64,000 nt of DNA from Bacteroidota bacterium (lineage in GTDB: Bacteria > Bacteroidota > Bacteroidia > Chitinophagales > Chitinophagaceae), in assembly GCA_023386045.1 (NCBI GenBank), contig JAEWKK010000019.1, forward strand, positions 1 to 64,000, read 5' to 3'. The position numbers were made by a program, and so were the translations under genes. The notes under the pieces were generated by a model. The model was not told the DNA's origin. It saw nothing but the letters and a program-made list of their open reading frames with translations, and did not search any database. Below, piece by piece: positions 36,451 through 44,296 of the stretch (its first letter is position 1; each line of letters opens with the position of its first letter).

Positions 36451-37440
36451 TCAGGCTTCTACTAAATTGACAGCCTTATTGAATTTATTCCTGTATTCCA
36501 TAGGCGATAAGCCTGTAATTTTTTTGAATGTGGTACGAAATGCCTTGATATCGGTATAACCAGCCTTGTACATGGCTTCGTTTACATTTTCTCTTTCTCT
36601 TTCCAGGCTCATCTTGGCGGCTTCTATTCGCACACGTTGCACATATTCCACAATAGAATTGTACGTTACTTTTTTAAACCTTCTTTCCAGGTTACGTCTG
36701 CTGACAGCAAGTTTTGAAGCCAGGTCATCTACTGTGATCTTCTCAGCATAGTTCTTTTCAATGAAGTCCTGTGCTTCCCTGATCAGATCATCTTCATGTT
36801 GCTTCTGTGGCATGAACATCATAAAGGGTGATTGACTATCACGCTCAATCTGTATTCCAAATAATTTGGAGCAGGTGATGGCCATTTGCCTGCCGGCATA
36901 TTTTTCAACCAGGTAAATGATCAGGTTCAACCAGGAATAAGCACCGCCGCTTGTATAAATGCCGTGTTCATCCGTCATGATCTTTTCAGGCATCAGTTCC
37001 ACATCAGGAAACATCTTTCTGAAATTATCAGCCTCCACCCAATGCGTAGCACATTTCTTTCCTTTGAGTAAACCCGTTCCGGCAAGCAGGAACACACCAA
37101 TGCATAAGGAAGCAATACCCGCTCCATGGTTATACTGCTTAACCAGCCAGGGTATAAATGCTGCATTATCCTCGATCACTTTTTGTTTATTTCCATGAAT
37201 GGCGGGAATAATAACAAGGTCAGTATGTTCCACCTCTTCTAACAAGGCATCCGGATGAATACTGAACAAACCTTTTTTCATACTCACATCCTTATGCAGG
37301 CCTACCAGTTGAATTTTAAATAGAGGTGATTGTCCGGAACGCGCAAGAAGACTGTTTACTTCAGAAAATATCTGGTGAGTGCCTTCTATATTCACAAGAC
37401 TGGCATCACCTTCGGGGATCAGTATGGATATATGTTTCAT
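36451..37440 (-). CDS. GlxA-family transcriptional regulator (DJ-1/PfpI + AraC HTH)
   Basis: The 329-residue protein starts at the ATG at 37440. The N-terminal half is a class I glutamine-amidotransferase-like (DJ-1/PfpI) domain with nucleophile-elbow Cys in IASLCIGVFLLAGTGLL. The C-terminal half is an AraC-type double helix-turn-helix (DLASKLAVSRRNLERRFKKVT, MYKAGYTDIKAFRTTFKKITG). Such regulators sense small metabolites through the first domain. It is divergent from the DoxX gene, 144 bases away, which may be one of its targets. Confidence 0.88.
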   Translation of the reverse strand: MKHISILIPEGDASLVNIEGTHQIFSEVNSLLARSGQSPLFKIQLVGLHKDVSMKKGLFSIHPDALLEEVEHTDLVIIPAIHGNKQKVIEDNAAFIPWLVKQYNHGAGIASLCIGVFLLAGTGLLKGKKCATHWVEADNFRKMFPDVELMPEKIMTDEHGIYTSGGAYSWLNLIIYLVEKYAGRQMAITCSKLFGIQIERDSQSPFMMFMPQKQHEDDLIREAQDFIEKNYAEKITVDDLASKLAVSRRNLERRFKKVTYNSIVEYVQRVRIEAAKMSLERERENVNEAMYKAGYTDIKAFRTTFKKITGLSPMEYRNKFNKAVNLVEA

Positions 37441-37584
37441 GGTCAAGGTTTCAATTCAATCAAAGAAATGTAAATCTAAGAAAGGCTGCTGTCGCAATCA
37501 ACCCCTTTAATTGCCGTAACACCACCCTTCTGTTCTTATGTATTGATAACAACTTTGTTGTAACAAAATAAAAAATCAACGAAC

Positions 37585-38019
37585 ATGAAATATCTGGTAT
37601 CCACGAACGGTAATTTGCTCAGCATTGCTATTTTCTTTTTGAGGATCATGACTGGACTGATCCTTTTTGTTGCCGGTGCAAGCAAAGCTCTGGGCTGGTT
37701 CGGAGGCTTTGGCATGAAAACAACTGTCCAGATGTTTAAAAGCGGGATGAACATCTCAGCAGGCTGGGCCTACATCAGCACCTATGCTGAATTGATTGGC
37801 GGTATATTACTGATCATCGGTTTTATGACACGTCCTGTAGCACTGATCTTAGTGATCAATATGATTGCGGCCACTATACTCACGGGTTTTACCAATTTTT
37901 TTATGGGTGGTGCAGCATATCCCTGTCTTTTGGCGGTCACTTCTTTGGCGATCCTCCTGGCAGGACCCATGCACTATAGTATCGATGCATTATTCAATAA
38001 AGAAAGGATCATCAGTTAA
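37585..38019 (+). CDS. DoxX family membrane protein
   Basis: The 144-residue, four-helix membrane protein shows the DoxX signatures LRIMTGLILFVAGASKALGWFGGFGM and AELIGGILLIIGFMTRPVALIL. DoxX proteins are linked to quinone/thiosulfate oxidoreduction or oxidative-stress complexes. It opens a run of five plus-strand genes leading to the copper cluster, and is divergent from the GlxA-type regulator. Confidence 0.85.
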   Translation: MKYLVSTNGNLLSIAIFFLRIMTGLILFVAGASKALGWFGGFGMKTTVQMFKSGMNISAGWAYISTYAELIGGILLIIGFMTRPVALILVINMIAATILTGFTNFFMGGAAYPCLLAVTSLAILLAGPMHYSIDALFNKERIIS

Positions 38020-38035
38020 AAACAAAAAAGCCGTG

Positions 38036-38248
38036 ATGGTAGAAGTTTTTAAAACCAATGTGGAAGACCGGCCCCGAGCCGAAAAGATAACAGCCATGTT
38101 AAGCCGTCATTTTCCCGGATGCAAGATCAATTTTGACCTTGATGACTGTGACAGGATATTGCGGATGGAAGGAAGGAATTTCACACCTGAAACCGTGACC
38201 ATGCTGGTACAGCAAAATGGCTTCCATTGTTCTGTGCTGGAAGATTAA
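38036..38248 (+). CDS. Small HMA-like fold protein lacking the CxxC motif
   Basis: The 70-residue protein (ATG at 38036) follows the beta-alpha-beta-beta-alpha-beta pattern of heavy-metal-associated domains (MVEVFKTNVEDRPRAEKITA, FDLDDCDRILRMEG, VTMLVQQNGFHCSVLED). It has only single Cys residues and no CxxC, so it probably does not carry copper itself. Such proteins are common in Bacteroidota next to genuine HMA genes. It lies 16 bases after the DoxX stop. Confidence 0.6.
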   Translation: MVEVFKTNVEDRPRAEKITAMLSRHFPGCKINFDLDDCDRILRMEGRNFTPETVTMLVQQNGFHCSVLED

Positions 38249-38263
38249 GTTAATACAACATTC

Positions 38264-38785
38264 ATGTCCATCCTGACAAGGTATCATAATGGTCATGCCA
38301 TCAAGCGGCTATGTTTAACGAAGATTCTTCAGGCTTCGCAGGAGCTAGTGTTTGAAGCATGGACAAATAAAAAACACCTTCCTCACTGGTGGGGCCCTTA
38401 TGGATTCAGCAATCCTGTTTGCGAGACCGATGCCCGCCCCGGAGGTAAACTACTGATACATATGAAAGCCGCTGACGGACTTGTATTTCCCATGCAGGGA
38501 GTTTATCACCAGGTACATAAACCGATCATGATTATGTTTTCCAGTCTTGCTTTTGAAGATGAAGAAGGATACGGTGGATTCGAAAATCTGAATACAGTTA
38601 TTTTAACTCCTTATGAAGGCAAAACAAGACTTACACTTGAAGCATTGATCGTTAAAGCATCGGCGGAAGCTGATGCTGCACTTGAAGGAATGGAAGAAGG
38701 ATGGAAGCAAAGTCTTGAAAAATTAGAAGAATATCTTTCTTCTCAATCTAAAATCAATTCAAAAACAAGCATATGGCAAAGATGA
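38264..38785 (+). CDS. SRPBCC (AHSA1-like) domain protein
   Basis: The 173-residue protein is an Aha1/START-like hydrophobic-cavity fold, seen in KILQASQELVFEAWTNKKHLPHWWGPYGF and ETDARPGGKLLIHM. Ligand and function are unknown; many such proteins sit with VOC partners, as here (the next gene overlaps by 13 bases). The C-terminal helix EGMEEGWKQSLEKLEEYL is typical. Confidence 0.82.
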   Translation: MSILTRYHNGHAIKRLCLTKILQASQELVFEAWTNKKHLPHWWGPYGFSNPVCETDARPGGKLLIHMKAADGLVFPMQGVYHQVHKPIMIMFSSLAFEDEEGYGGFENLNTVILTPYEGKTRLTLEALIVKASAEADAALEGMEEGWKQSLEKLEEYLSSQSKINSKTSIWQR

Positions 38786-39189
38786 ACCCTTATTTAAATT
38801 TCAACGGCCAGTGTCGCGAAGCCATGAATTTTTACAAAGAAATTTTTGGCGGAGAACTCCATTTCGTAGCTGTAAAAGATACTCCCATGGCGGACCGGTG
38901 CCCCTCAGGTACAGAAGATCAGATCATGCATGCATCATTGATGAATCCTGATATGGTGATCATGGGAACTGATATGACACCACCAGGAGGATTAAACCCT
39001 GGAAATAATTTTGCACTTTCTCTCAACTTCACTTCTGAAGAAGAAACCCATACCCTTTTCAATAAAATCTCCTCCGGAGGCAAAGTGATCGAACCTGTTC
39101 AACCGCAATTCTGGGGCGCACTTTTTGGTATGGCTATTGATCGTTTTGGAACACCATGGATGTTCAATTGTGAACAGCCAAAAGGATAA
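38773..39189 (+). CDS. VOC family protein, PhnB/YjdN type
   Basis: The 138-residue protein matches the PhnB-like branch of VOC proteins: NPYLNFNGQCREAMNFYKEIFGGEL, IMHASLMNPDMVIMGTD, and the C-terminal FGMAIDRFGTPWMFNCE. These are small cytosolic proteins with unproven function. The start overlaps the SRPBCC gene, so the two are translated together. Confidence 0.85.
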   Translation: MAKMNPYLNFNGQCREAMNFYKEIFGGELHFVAVKDTPMADRCPSGTEDQIMHASLMNPDMVIMGTDMTPPGGLNPGNNFALSLNFTSEEETHTLFNKISSGGKVIEPVQPQFWGALFGMAIDRFGTPWMFNCEQPKG

Positions 39190-39272
39190 GTCATTATAAT
39201 CTTAATTCCAGAGTTAACCAGTAGAAGGCTGGTGAAGTTCAACTTCGTTGGGGGATTGACTAATTTTACCCT

Positions 39273-39848
39273 ATGAATATTTTCATCAAGAACATGGTTT
39301 GCCCACGTTGTATCATGTCTGTGGAACAAATATTAAAAGAACATGGCCTGTCCTATAAAAATATAAAGTTGGGAGAAGTGGAACTGAATGATACTCCACA
39401 AGCTACCCAACTAAGCAGTTTGGGTAAGGCATTGGAAAATATTGGATTCGAATTACTTGATGATCAGAGACAACAGCAGATCGAAAAGATCAGGAACCTC
39501 CTCATACAAAAAGTTCAGGAAGCAGATATTGAAGAACATTTTACCATCAGTAAATATCTTTCTGCGCATTTGCATAAGGACTACTCGCACATGAGCAGGC
39601 TGTTTTCCGAAGTGGAAGGCATCACTATTGAACAATTTTTTATTCTCCAGAAGATTGAAAAAGTAAAAGAATGGCTGATCTATAACCAGCAATCCCTCAA
39701 TGAAATTGCCTGGAAACTGGGATATAGCAGCGTGCAGCATTTATCCAGCCAGTTCAAAAAAATCACGGGTATGACGCCTGGGACTTTTAAAAAAATAGGC
39801 TCTTCTCTTCGAAAGCCCCTTGATGGAGTTACCGGAAAACACAATTAA
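39273..39848 (+). CDS. AraC-type regulator with HMA-like CxxC sensor domain
   Basis: The 191-residue protein joins two parts. Residues 1-70 resemble an HMA metal-binding fold with CPRC (Cys10, Cys13) in the first loop. Residues about 80-180 form an AraC helix-turn-helix (AHLHKDYSHMSRLFSEVEGIT, IAWKLGYSSVQHLSSQFKKITG). A metal-responsive activator or repressor is inferred, because the domain occupies the place of the usual ligand-binding part and the next gene is a copper ATPase. The stop is followed at once by two tandem 9-base sites and an inverted repeat. Confidence 0.82.
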   Translation: MNIFIKNMVCPRCIMSVEQILKEHGLSYKNIKLGEVELNDTPQATQLSSLGKALENIGFELLDDQRQQQIEKIRNLLIQKVQEADIEEHFTISKYLSAHLHKDYSHMSRLFSEVEGITIEQFFILQKIEKVKEWLIYNQQSLNEIAWKLGYSSVQHLSSQFKKITGMTPGTFKKIGSSLRKPLDGVTGKHN

Positions 39849-39898
39849 GTATAACAATCAGTCAATGTAGTATAACATTCGCATGAAATGCTCATGCG
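39848..39898 (+). promoter_or_regulatory. Predicted operator of the copper ATPase gene
   Basis: AGTATAACA occurs at 39848-39856 and again at 39869-39877, exactly 21 bases apart (two helical turns), the spacing expected for AraC-family half sites on one face of DNA. Then CGCATGA-AATGC-TCATGCG (39880-39898) forms a 7-5-7 inverted repeat. The sequence CCTTTG at 39900-39905 could be part of a -7 element. The sites lie in the 75-base gap between the AraC-type regulator and copA. Confidence 0.5.
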
Positions 39899-39923
39899 AC
39901 CTTTGTGGTTCAATTGAAAGGCT

Positions 39924-42344
39924 ATGACCACAGAAGATCAAAATACAATTGCATTGCCACTTTCCGGAGTTGAAAGTGAACATTGCGCCATCATAGTAGA
40001 CAAAGGACTGGATAAGGTTCCGGGCATCATATCACACCAGGTTGAACTCAATAATCACAGGGCACTGATCAAAACTTCGGATACTGAGACTATTCCCAAA
40101 GCAGTAAAAGCCATTCGCGAGCTGGGTTACGATGTAGAAACCCTGAAACAGTCTTTCCCAGTTACAGGCATGAGTTGTGCTTCCTGCGCCGTAAGTGCAG
40201 AAAGCATGATCAGTTCACAAGCTGGTGTGGTGAATGCAGCTGTCAATTTTGCCAGCAGTTCAGTACAGGTTGAATACATTCCTGGACTTGTTACTCCTGA
40301 ACAATTAAAAGCAAGTGTACAATCGGTAGGCTATGACCTCATCATTGATGAGAGTAAAAAAACCAGCGAAGCACTCGAGGACCTTCATCGTGAAAAACTT
40401 CGCAGCTTAAAACAAAGAACGCTCTGGTCTGTAATTCTTTCCATTCCACTGGTTGCCATTGGTATGTTCTTCATGGACATTCCTTATGCCAATTATAACA
40501 TGTGGGCCCTGGCTACACCAGTAGTGCTGGTATTTGGCAAACAGTTTTTTGTCAATGCATGGAAACAGGCGAGACACCGCTCTGCCAATATGGATACCCT
40601 GGTGGCAGTAAGCACCGGTATTGCTTATTTATTCAGTGTTTTTAATACTTTATACCCTTCTTTCTGGCATGCAAAAGGACTACATGCGCATGTTTATTTT
40701 GAAGCCGCTTCTGTGGTGATCGCTTTTATTCTTCTTGGCAAATTGCTGGAAGAAAAAGCAAAGGCATCCACTTCTTCAGCTATTAAAAAGCTAATGGGAC
40801 TGCAGCCTTCAACTGTTACCATAGTTCATCATGGTGGACATACGATGGAAATACCCATAGAGCAGGTTAAGGTCAATGACATCCTCCTGGTAAAACCTGG
40901 AGAGAAGATTCCAGTTGACGGATTACTTGAAAACGGAAGCTCCTATGTTGATGAGAGCATGATCAGCGGCGAGCCTGTTCCGGTATTAAAAGAAAAAGAT
41001 GCAGCAGTCTTTGCAGGTACCATCAACCAGAAAGGAAGCTTTCAGTTCCGGGCGCAAAAAGTGGGTGGTGATACCCTGCTGGCCCATATCATTAAAATGG
41101 TACAACAAGCGCAGGGTTCGAAAGCTCCTGTACAAAAACTGGTTGATAAGATCGCAGGCATTTTTGTTCCCATTGTAATTGCAATTGCCATCCTCGCTGC
41201 TGTTGCCTGGATCATACTGGGTGGTGAAAATGGATTGACACATGGCTTACTTGCAATGGTTACTGTTCTCGTAATCGCTTGTCCTTGTGCGTTAGGACTG
41301 GCAACACCAACTGCCATCATGGTTGGTGTAGGTAAGGGTGCTGAAAATGGTATCCTGATCAAGGACGCTGAAAGCCTGGAATTATCACACCGGATCAATG
41401 CACTTGTGTTAGACAAAACCGGTACCATCACTGAAGGAAAACCACAGGTAACGGATATGCAATGGATGGATGAAAACAGCTTATTGAAGAATATTCTCTT
41501 CAGCATTGAAAATGCCTCTGAGCATCCATTGGCCGATGCTATCACAGCCAGGTTGAAAAAAGAAGCAATGCCGGTAGAATTGAAAAATCTTAACTCCATT
41601 ACTGGTGCAGGAATTGAAGCCTATCATAAAGGCATCAGGTATTTTGCCGGAACTGCAGCGCTTCTTGAAAATAACAGGATTGCACTGAATGCAGAAATAA
41701 AGGAATGGGCAGATCAAAAAAGGTCTGAAGCCAAAACGGTTGTGTTCTTTGCCAACCAGGAAAGGCCTCTTGCCATGATTGGCATAGCAGACCAGATCAA
41801 GCAGAATTCAAAATCAGCAATCAGCAGGTTAAAAGAAATGGGCATTGAGGTTTACATGTTCACGGGTGATAATAAACAAACAGCAGCTGTAGTAGCCAGG
41901 CAGGTGGGTATCGATGAATTCAGGGCGGAAGCACTGCCACAGGATAAATATGATTTCATCAAAAAATTGCAGGACCGTGGTAAGACTGTCGCAATGGTTG
42001 GCGATGGTATTAATGACAGCCAGGCTTTGGCGCAAGCTGACGTAAGTATTGCCATGGCACAGGGAAGTGATATTGCCATGGACGTTGCCAAGATGACCCT
42101 GATGACATCTGACCTTGACCGTATACCAGCCGCAATTAATTTATCAAGAAAGACCGTTAGAACCATCAGGCAAAATCTTTTCTGGGCCTTTATTTACAAC
42201 CTCGCAGGTATTCCCATTGCTGCAGGATTGCTTTATCCAATCAATGGCTTCCTGTTAAATCCGATGATCGCAGGAGCAGCAATGGCATTGAGCAGTGTAA
42301 GCGTGGTTAGCAACAGCCTCAGGTTAAAATGGACAAAACTTTAA
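39924..42344 (+). CDS. copA: Copper-exporting P-type ATPase
   Basis: The 806-residue P1B-type ATPase has a degenerate N-terminal HMA-like domain (residues 10-70, single Cys21) followed by a true one with GMSCASC (Cys85, Cys88). The ion path CPC is at 453-455 (ACPCALGLATP), the phosphorylated Asp in DKTGT at 497, followed by a HP motif in SEHPLADAI and GDGINDSQAL. CPC plus this layout indicates Cu(I)/Ag(I) export from the cytosol. It is the first gene after the AraC-type regulator, and the next gene is a CxxC chaperone. Confidence 0.95.
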   Translation: MTTEDQNTIALPLSGVESEHCAIIVDKGLDKVPGIISHQVELNNHRALIKTSDTETIPKAVKAIRELGYDVETLKQSFPVTGMSCASCAVSAESMISSQAGVVNAAVNFASSSVQVEYIPGLVTPEQLKASVQSVGYDLIIDESKKTSEALEDLHREKLRSLKQRTLWSVILSIPLVAIGMFFMDIPYANYNMWALATPVVLVFGKQFFVNAWKQARHRSANMDTLVAVSTGIAYLFSVFNTLYPSFWHAKGLHAHVYFEAASVVIAFILLGKLLEEKAKASTSSAIKKLMGLQPSTVTIVHHGGHTMEIPIEQVKVNDILLVKPGEKIPVDGLLENGSSYVDESMISGEPVPVLKEKDAAVFAGTINQKGSFQFRAQKVGGDTLLAHIIKMVQQAQGSKAPVQKLVDKIAGIFVPIVIAIAILAAVAWIILGGENGLTHGLLAMVTVLVIACPCALGLATPTAIMVGVGKGAENGILIKDAESLELSHRINALVLDKTGTITEGKPQVTDMQWMDENSLLKNILFSIENASEHPLADAITARLKKEAMPVELKNLNSITGAGIEAYHKGIRYFAGTAALLENNRIALNAEIKEWADQKRSEAKTVVFFANQERPLAMIGIADQIKQNSKSAISRLKEMGIEVYMFTGDNKQTAAVVARQVGIDEFRAEALPQDKYDFIKKLQDRGKTVAMVGDGINDSQALAQADVSIAMAQGSDIAMDVAKMTLMTSDLDRIPAAINLSRKTVRTIRQNLFWAFIYNLAGIPIAAGLLYPINGFLLNPMIAGAAMALSSVSVVSNSLRLKWTKL

Positions 42345-42371
42345 TTCAATTCACAAAAACAAAAACTTATT

Positions 42372-42587
42372 ATGAAACAGTATCAATTTAAAACAAACAT
42401 CAATTGTGGCGGATGTGTAGCCACGGCAAAACCATTTCTTGATAATAAATCGGGTATTAGCTCCTGGAAAGTAGATACCCAGCATCCCTCCAAGATTCTT
42501 ACTGTTGAAACAGAGTTAAACGAAAAAGAAATCCAGGAATTGGTGAAGAGTGCTGGTTTTAAAGCTGAGCTGATAACTTCTGCTTAA
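42372..42587 (+). CDS. Heavy-metal-associated domain metallochaperone
   Basis: The 71-residue HMA protein has the CGGC metal site (Cys12, Cys15) in TNINCGGCVATAKPFL and a C-terminal strand in VKSAGFKAEL. It resembles CopZ-type copper chaperones that hand Cu(I) to CopA, encoded 27 bases upstream. The CxxC context differs from the common M-x-C-x-x-C, but the fold and neighbourhood support the call. Confidence 0.88.
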   Translation: MKQYQFKTNINCGGCVATAKPFLDNKSGISSWKVDTQHPSKILTVETELNEKEIQELVKSAGFKAELITSA

Positions 42588-42640
42588 TAGAAAATATACT
42601 GAATGGAATGATTTTTTAAAGTTTTATACAAAACTCTGAA

Positions 42641-43297
42641 ATGAAAAAATTCTTCCTAATGGCTGTTGTGGCCTGTTCCATTATCGCCTGTAATAATGAT
42701 AATAGCAAAACTTCAGAAAACACTGATACTACCCATCATGGAAACATGCATGGGAATATGCCAGGGATGGATAATACCGCTGCAGAAGGTCATTCCATGA
42801 TGGCACTCATGCAGAAACAGATGAACCAGATGAAGGCTATGGCATCAACAGGCAATCCGGATAATGACTATGCAGCCATGATGAAACAGCATCACCTCGG
42901 AGCAATTGAAATGATCCAGCTCGAATTGTCGCAAGGAACCAATGCCGAGTTAAAAGCAATGGCGCAGCAGATGAAGGACGAGCAGCAAAAAGAGATCGCT
43001 GAATTCAACAGCTTTCTTTCAGGACATGAAGCACATGGTGGTGGAGATGCTTTTCATAAGGAAATGATGAGTCAGATGAATATGCCTATGCAGATGGATA
43101 GTTCCGGTTCCATTGATCAGCAGTTTGCATCGATGATGATACCACATCACCAGGGCGCCATCAACATGTCGAAGGCTTATCTAAAAACCGGGGCCCATGA
43201 AGAAAAATTAAAAACGATGGCCAATAAGATCATCGCAGATCAGCAGAAAGAAATAGAGGCATTGCAGGCCTGGTTAAAAAAAGGAAGTAATCGGTAG
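42641..43297 (+). CDS. DUF305 lipoprotein with two DUF305-like halves
   Basis: The 218-residue protein has a lipobox (CSIIACNND, Cys17). A Met/His-rich stretch (HHGNMHGNMPGMDN) follows that could bind copper. The DUF305 fold appears twice: AAMMKQHHLGAIEMIQLEL and ASMMIPHHQGAINMSKAYL, each ending in a helix with DEQQKEI or DQQKEIEALQAWL. Each half keeps paired His residues. The protein is probably periplasmic or on the outer membrane and ferritin-like; a role in metal handling is inferred from position. Confidence 0.85.
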   Translation: MKKFFLMAVVACSIIACNNDNSKTSENTDTTHHGNMHGNMPGMDNTAAEGHSMMALMQKQMNQMKAMASTGNPDNDYAAMMKQHHLGAIEMIQLELSQGTNAELKAMAQQMKDEQQKEIAEFNSFLSGHEAHGGGDAFHKEMMSQMNMPMQMDSSGSIDQQFASMMIPHHQGAINMSKAYLKTGAHEEKLKTMANKIIADQQKEIEALQAWLKKGSNR

Positions 43298-43398
43298 TCA
43301 GGACATAAGATTAAAAATGAGTTAGAATAAAGTCATCCTTATCAACGATGGTTCATTCTTTGCGACCTGAGTTGTTTTAACCATTAAAAAGATAAATT

Positions 43399-43743
43399 AT
43401 GGCTCACAATCAAATGTACCAGGCCTGTATTGATGCCTGCCTCGAATGTGCTTCAATTTGTAATCATTGTGCCTCTGCCTGCCTGCAGGAAGAAGATGTC
43501 AAAAAAATGGCCCGATGCATACAACTGGATATGGAATGCGCAGCAATTTGTTATGCCTCTGCCCAGGTCATGAGTATCAATGGAGAATATGCAAGTGAGA
43601 TCTGCAGGGTATGTGCCGACATCTGCTTTGCCTGTGGTGAAGAATGTGCAAAGCACTCAGATATGGAACATTGCAGGGAATGTGCCGAGGCCTGTAGAAA
43701 ATGCGCGGAAGAATGCAGGAAAATGGCAGGAGTTGCCGCATAA
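43399..43743 (+). CDS. Four-helix bundle copper-storage protein (Csp type, DUF326)
   Basis: The 114-residue protein contains 19 Cys, nearly all in CxxC or CxxxC patterns along amphipathic helices (ACIDACLECASICNHCASAC; ICRVCADICFACGEEC; HCRECAEACRKCAEEC). This fits Csp proteins, which store many Cu(I) ions inside a four-helix bundle. There is no signal peptide, so it is a cytosolic (Csp3-like) form. It sits between a DUF305 lipoprotein and the efflux genes. Confidence 0.92.
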   Translation: MAHNQMYQACIDACLECASICNHCASACLQEEDVKKMARCIQLDMECAAICYASAQVMSINGEYASEICRVCADICFACGEECAKHSDMEHCRECAEACRKCAEECRKMAGVAA

Positions 43744-43774
43744 AAATTCAAATAATCATTAACTTTCTACAATC

Positions 43775-43782
43775 TATTTTTG
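43775..43782 (+). promoter_or_regulatory. -7 promoter element before the HYC_CC_PP gene
   Basis: TATTTTTG matches TAnnTTTG exactly and is 11 bases before the ATG at 43793, implying a very short leader. No clear -33 element is seen. It would start the efflux operon (TolC, adaptor, RND pump). Confidence 0.45.
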
Positions 43783-43792
43783 CAGGACTTTC

Positions 43793-44224
43793 ATGTATAA
43801 AAAAGGAACATACTACAAATCTTTATTCCTGCTGATGGTTTTCAGCCTGAATATGGTAGTCAGCATGGCTTGCTCCCTGAGCAGCTATGTTCATTCCCTT
43901 CATCATGAAAGTCCTTTGACTAATTCTCATCACCAGCACGAACACTCGAAAAAACCACATCATCTTCATGATGAGAAAACAGGGCTGCCAAAGGATGACT
44001 GCTGTTCGGGATCTGTAGTGCTGGTACAACAGATGGACAAATCAGTGGCAAGATCCATCGAAGCTCCTGGCATTCTCTCGACACTTGTTCTATTACCAGG
44101 CTTTGTTTCCATTACCGACCTTACCCTCGCAGAAGAAAAAACCCAAACTCCTCCATTTGACCGATGGCGTCCTCCGGCAACGATAGAGGACTTGCGGATC
44201 ATGATCCAGTCGTTCCAGATTTAG
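43793..44224 (+). CDS. HYC_CC_PP family protein
   Basis: The 143-residue protein has an N-terminal membrane or signal segment (LFLLMVFSLNMVVSMAC). A His-rich stretch follows (SLHHES, SHHQHEHSKKPHHLHDE), then a vicinal Cys pair (DDCCSG) and the final RPPATIEDLRIMIQSFQI. These are the features after which the family is named. The family is restricted to Bacteroidota and lies next to heavy-metal efflux genes; periplasmic metal binding is likely but unproven. Confidence 0.8.
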   Translation: MYKKGTYYKSLFLLMVFSLNMVVSMACSLSSYVHSLHHESPLTNSHHQHEHSKKPHHLHDEKTGLPKDDCCSGSVVLVQQMDKSVARSIEAPGILSTLVLLPGFVSITDLTLAEEKTQTPPFDRWRPPATIEDLRIMIQSFQI

Positions 44225-44296
44225 ATTTCTGTTACCCTGCAACAGCCTATTTTAAAACAGGGCTAGATACCTGTGTCCATAACAGAAATCATTTTT

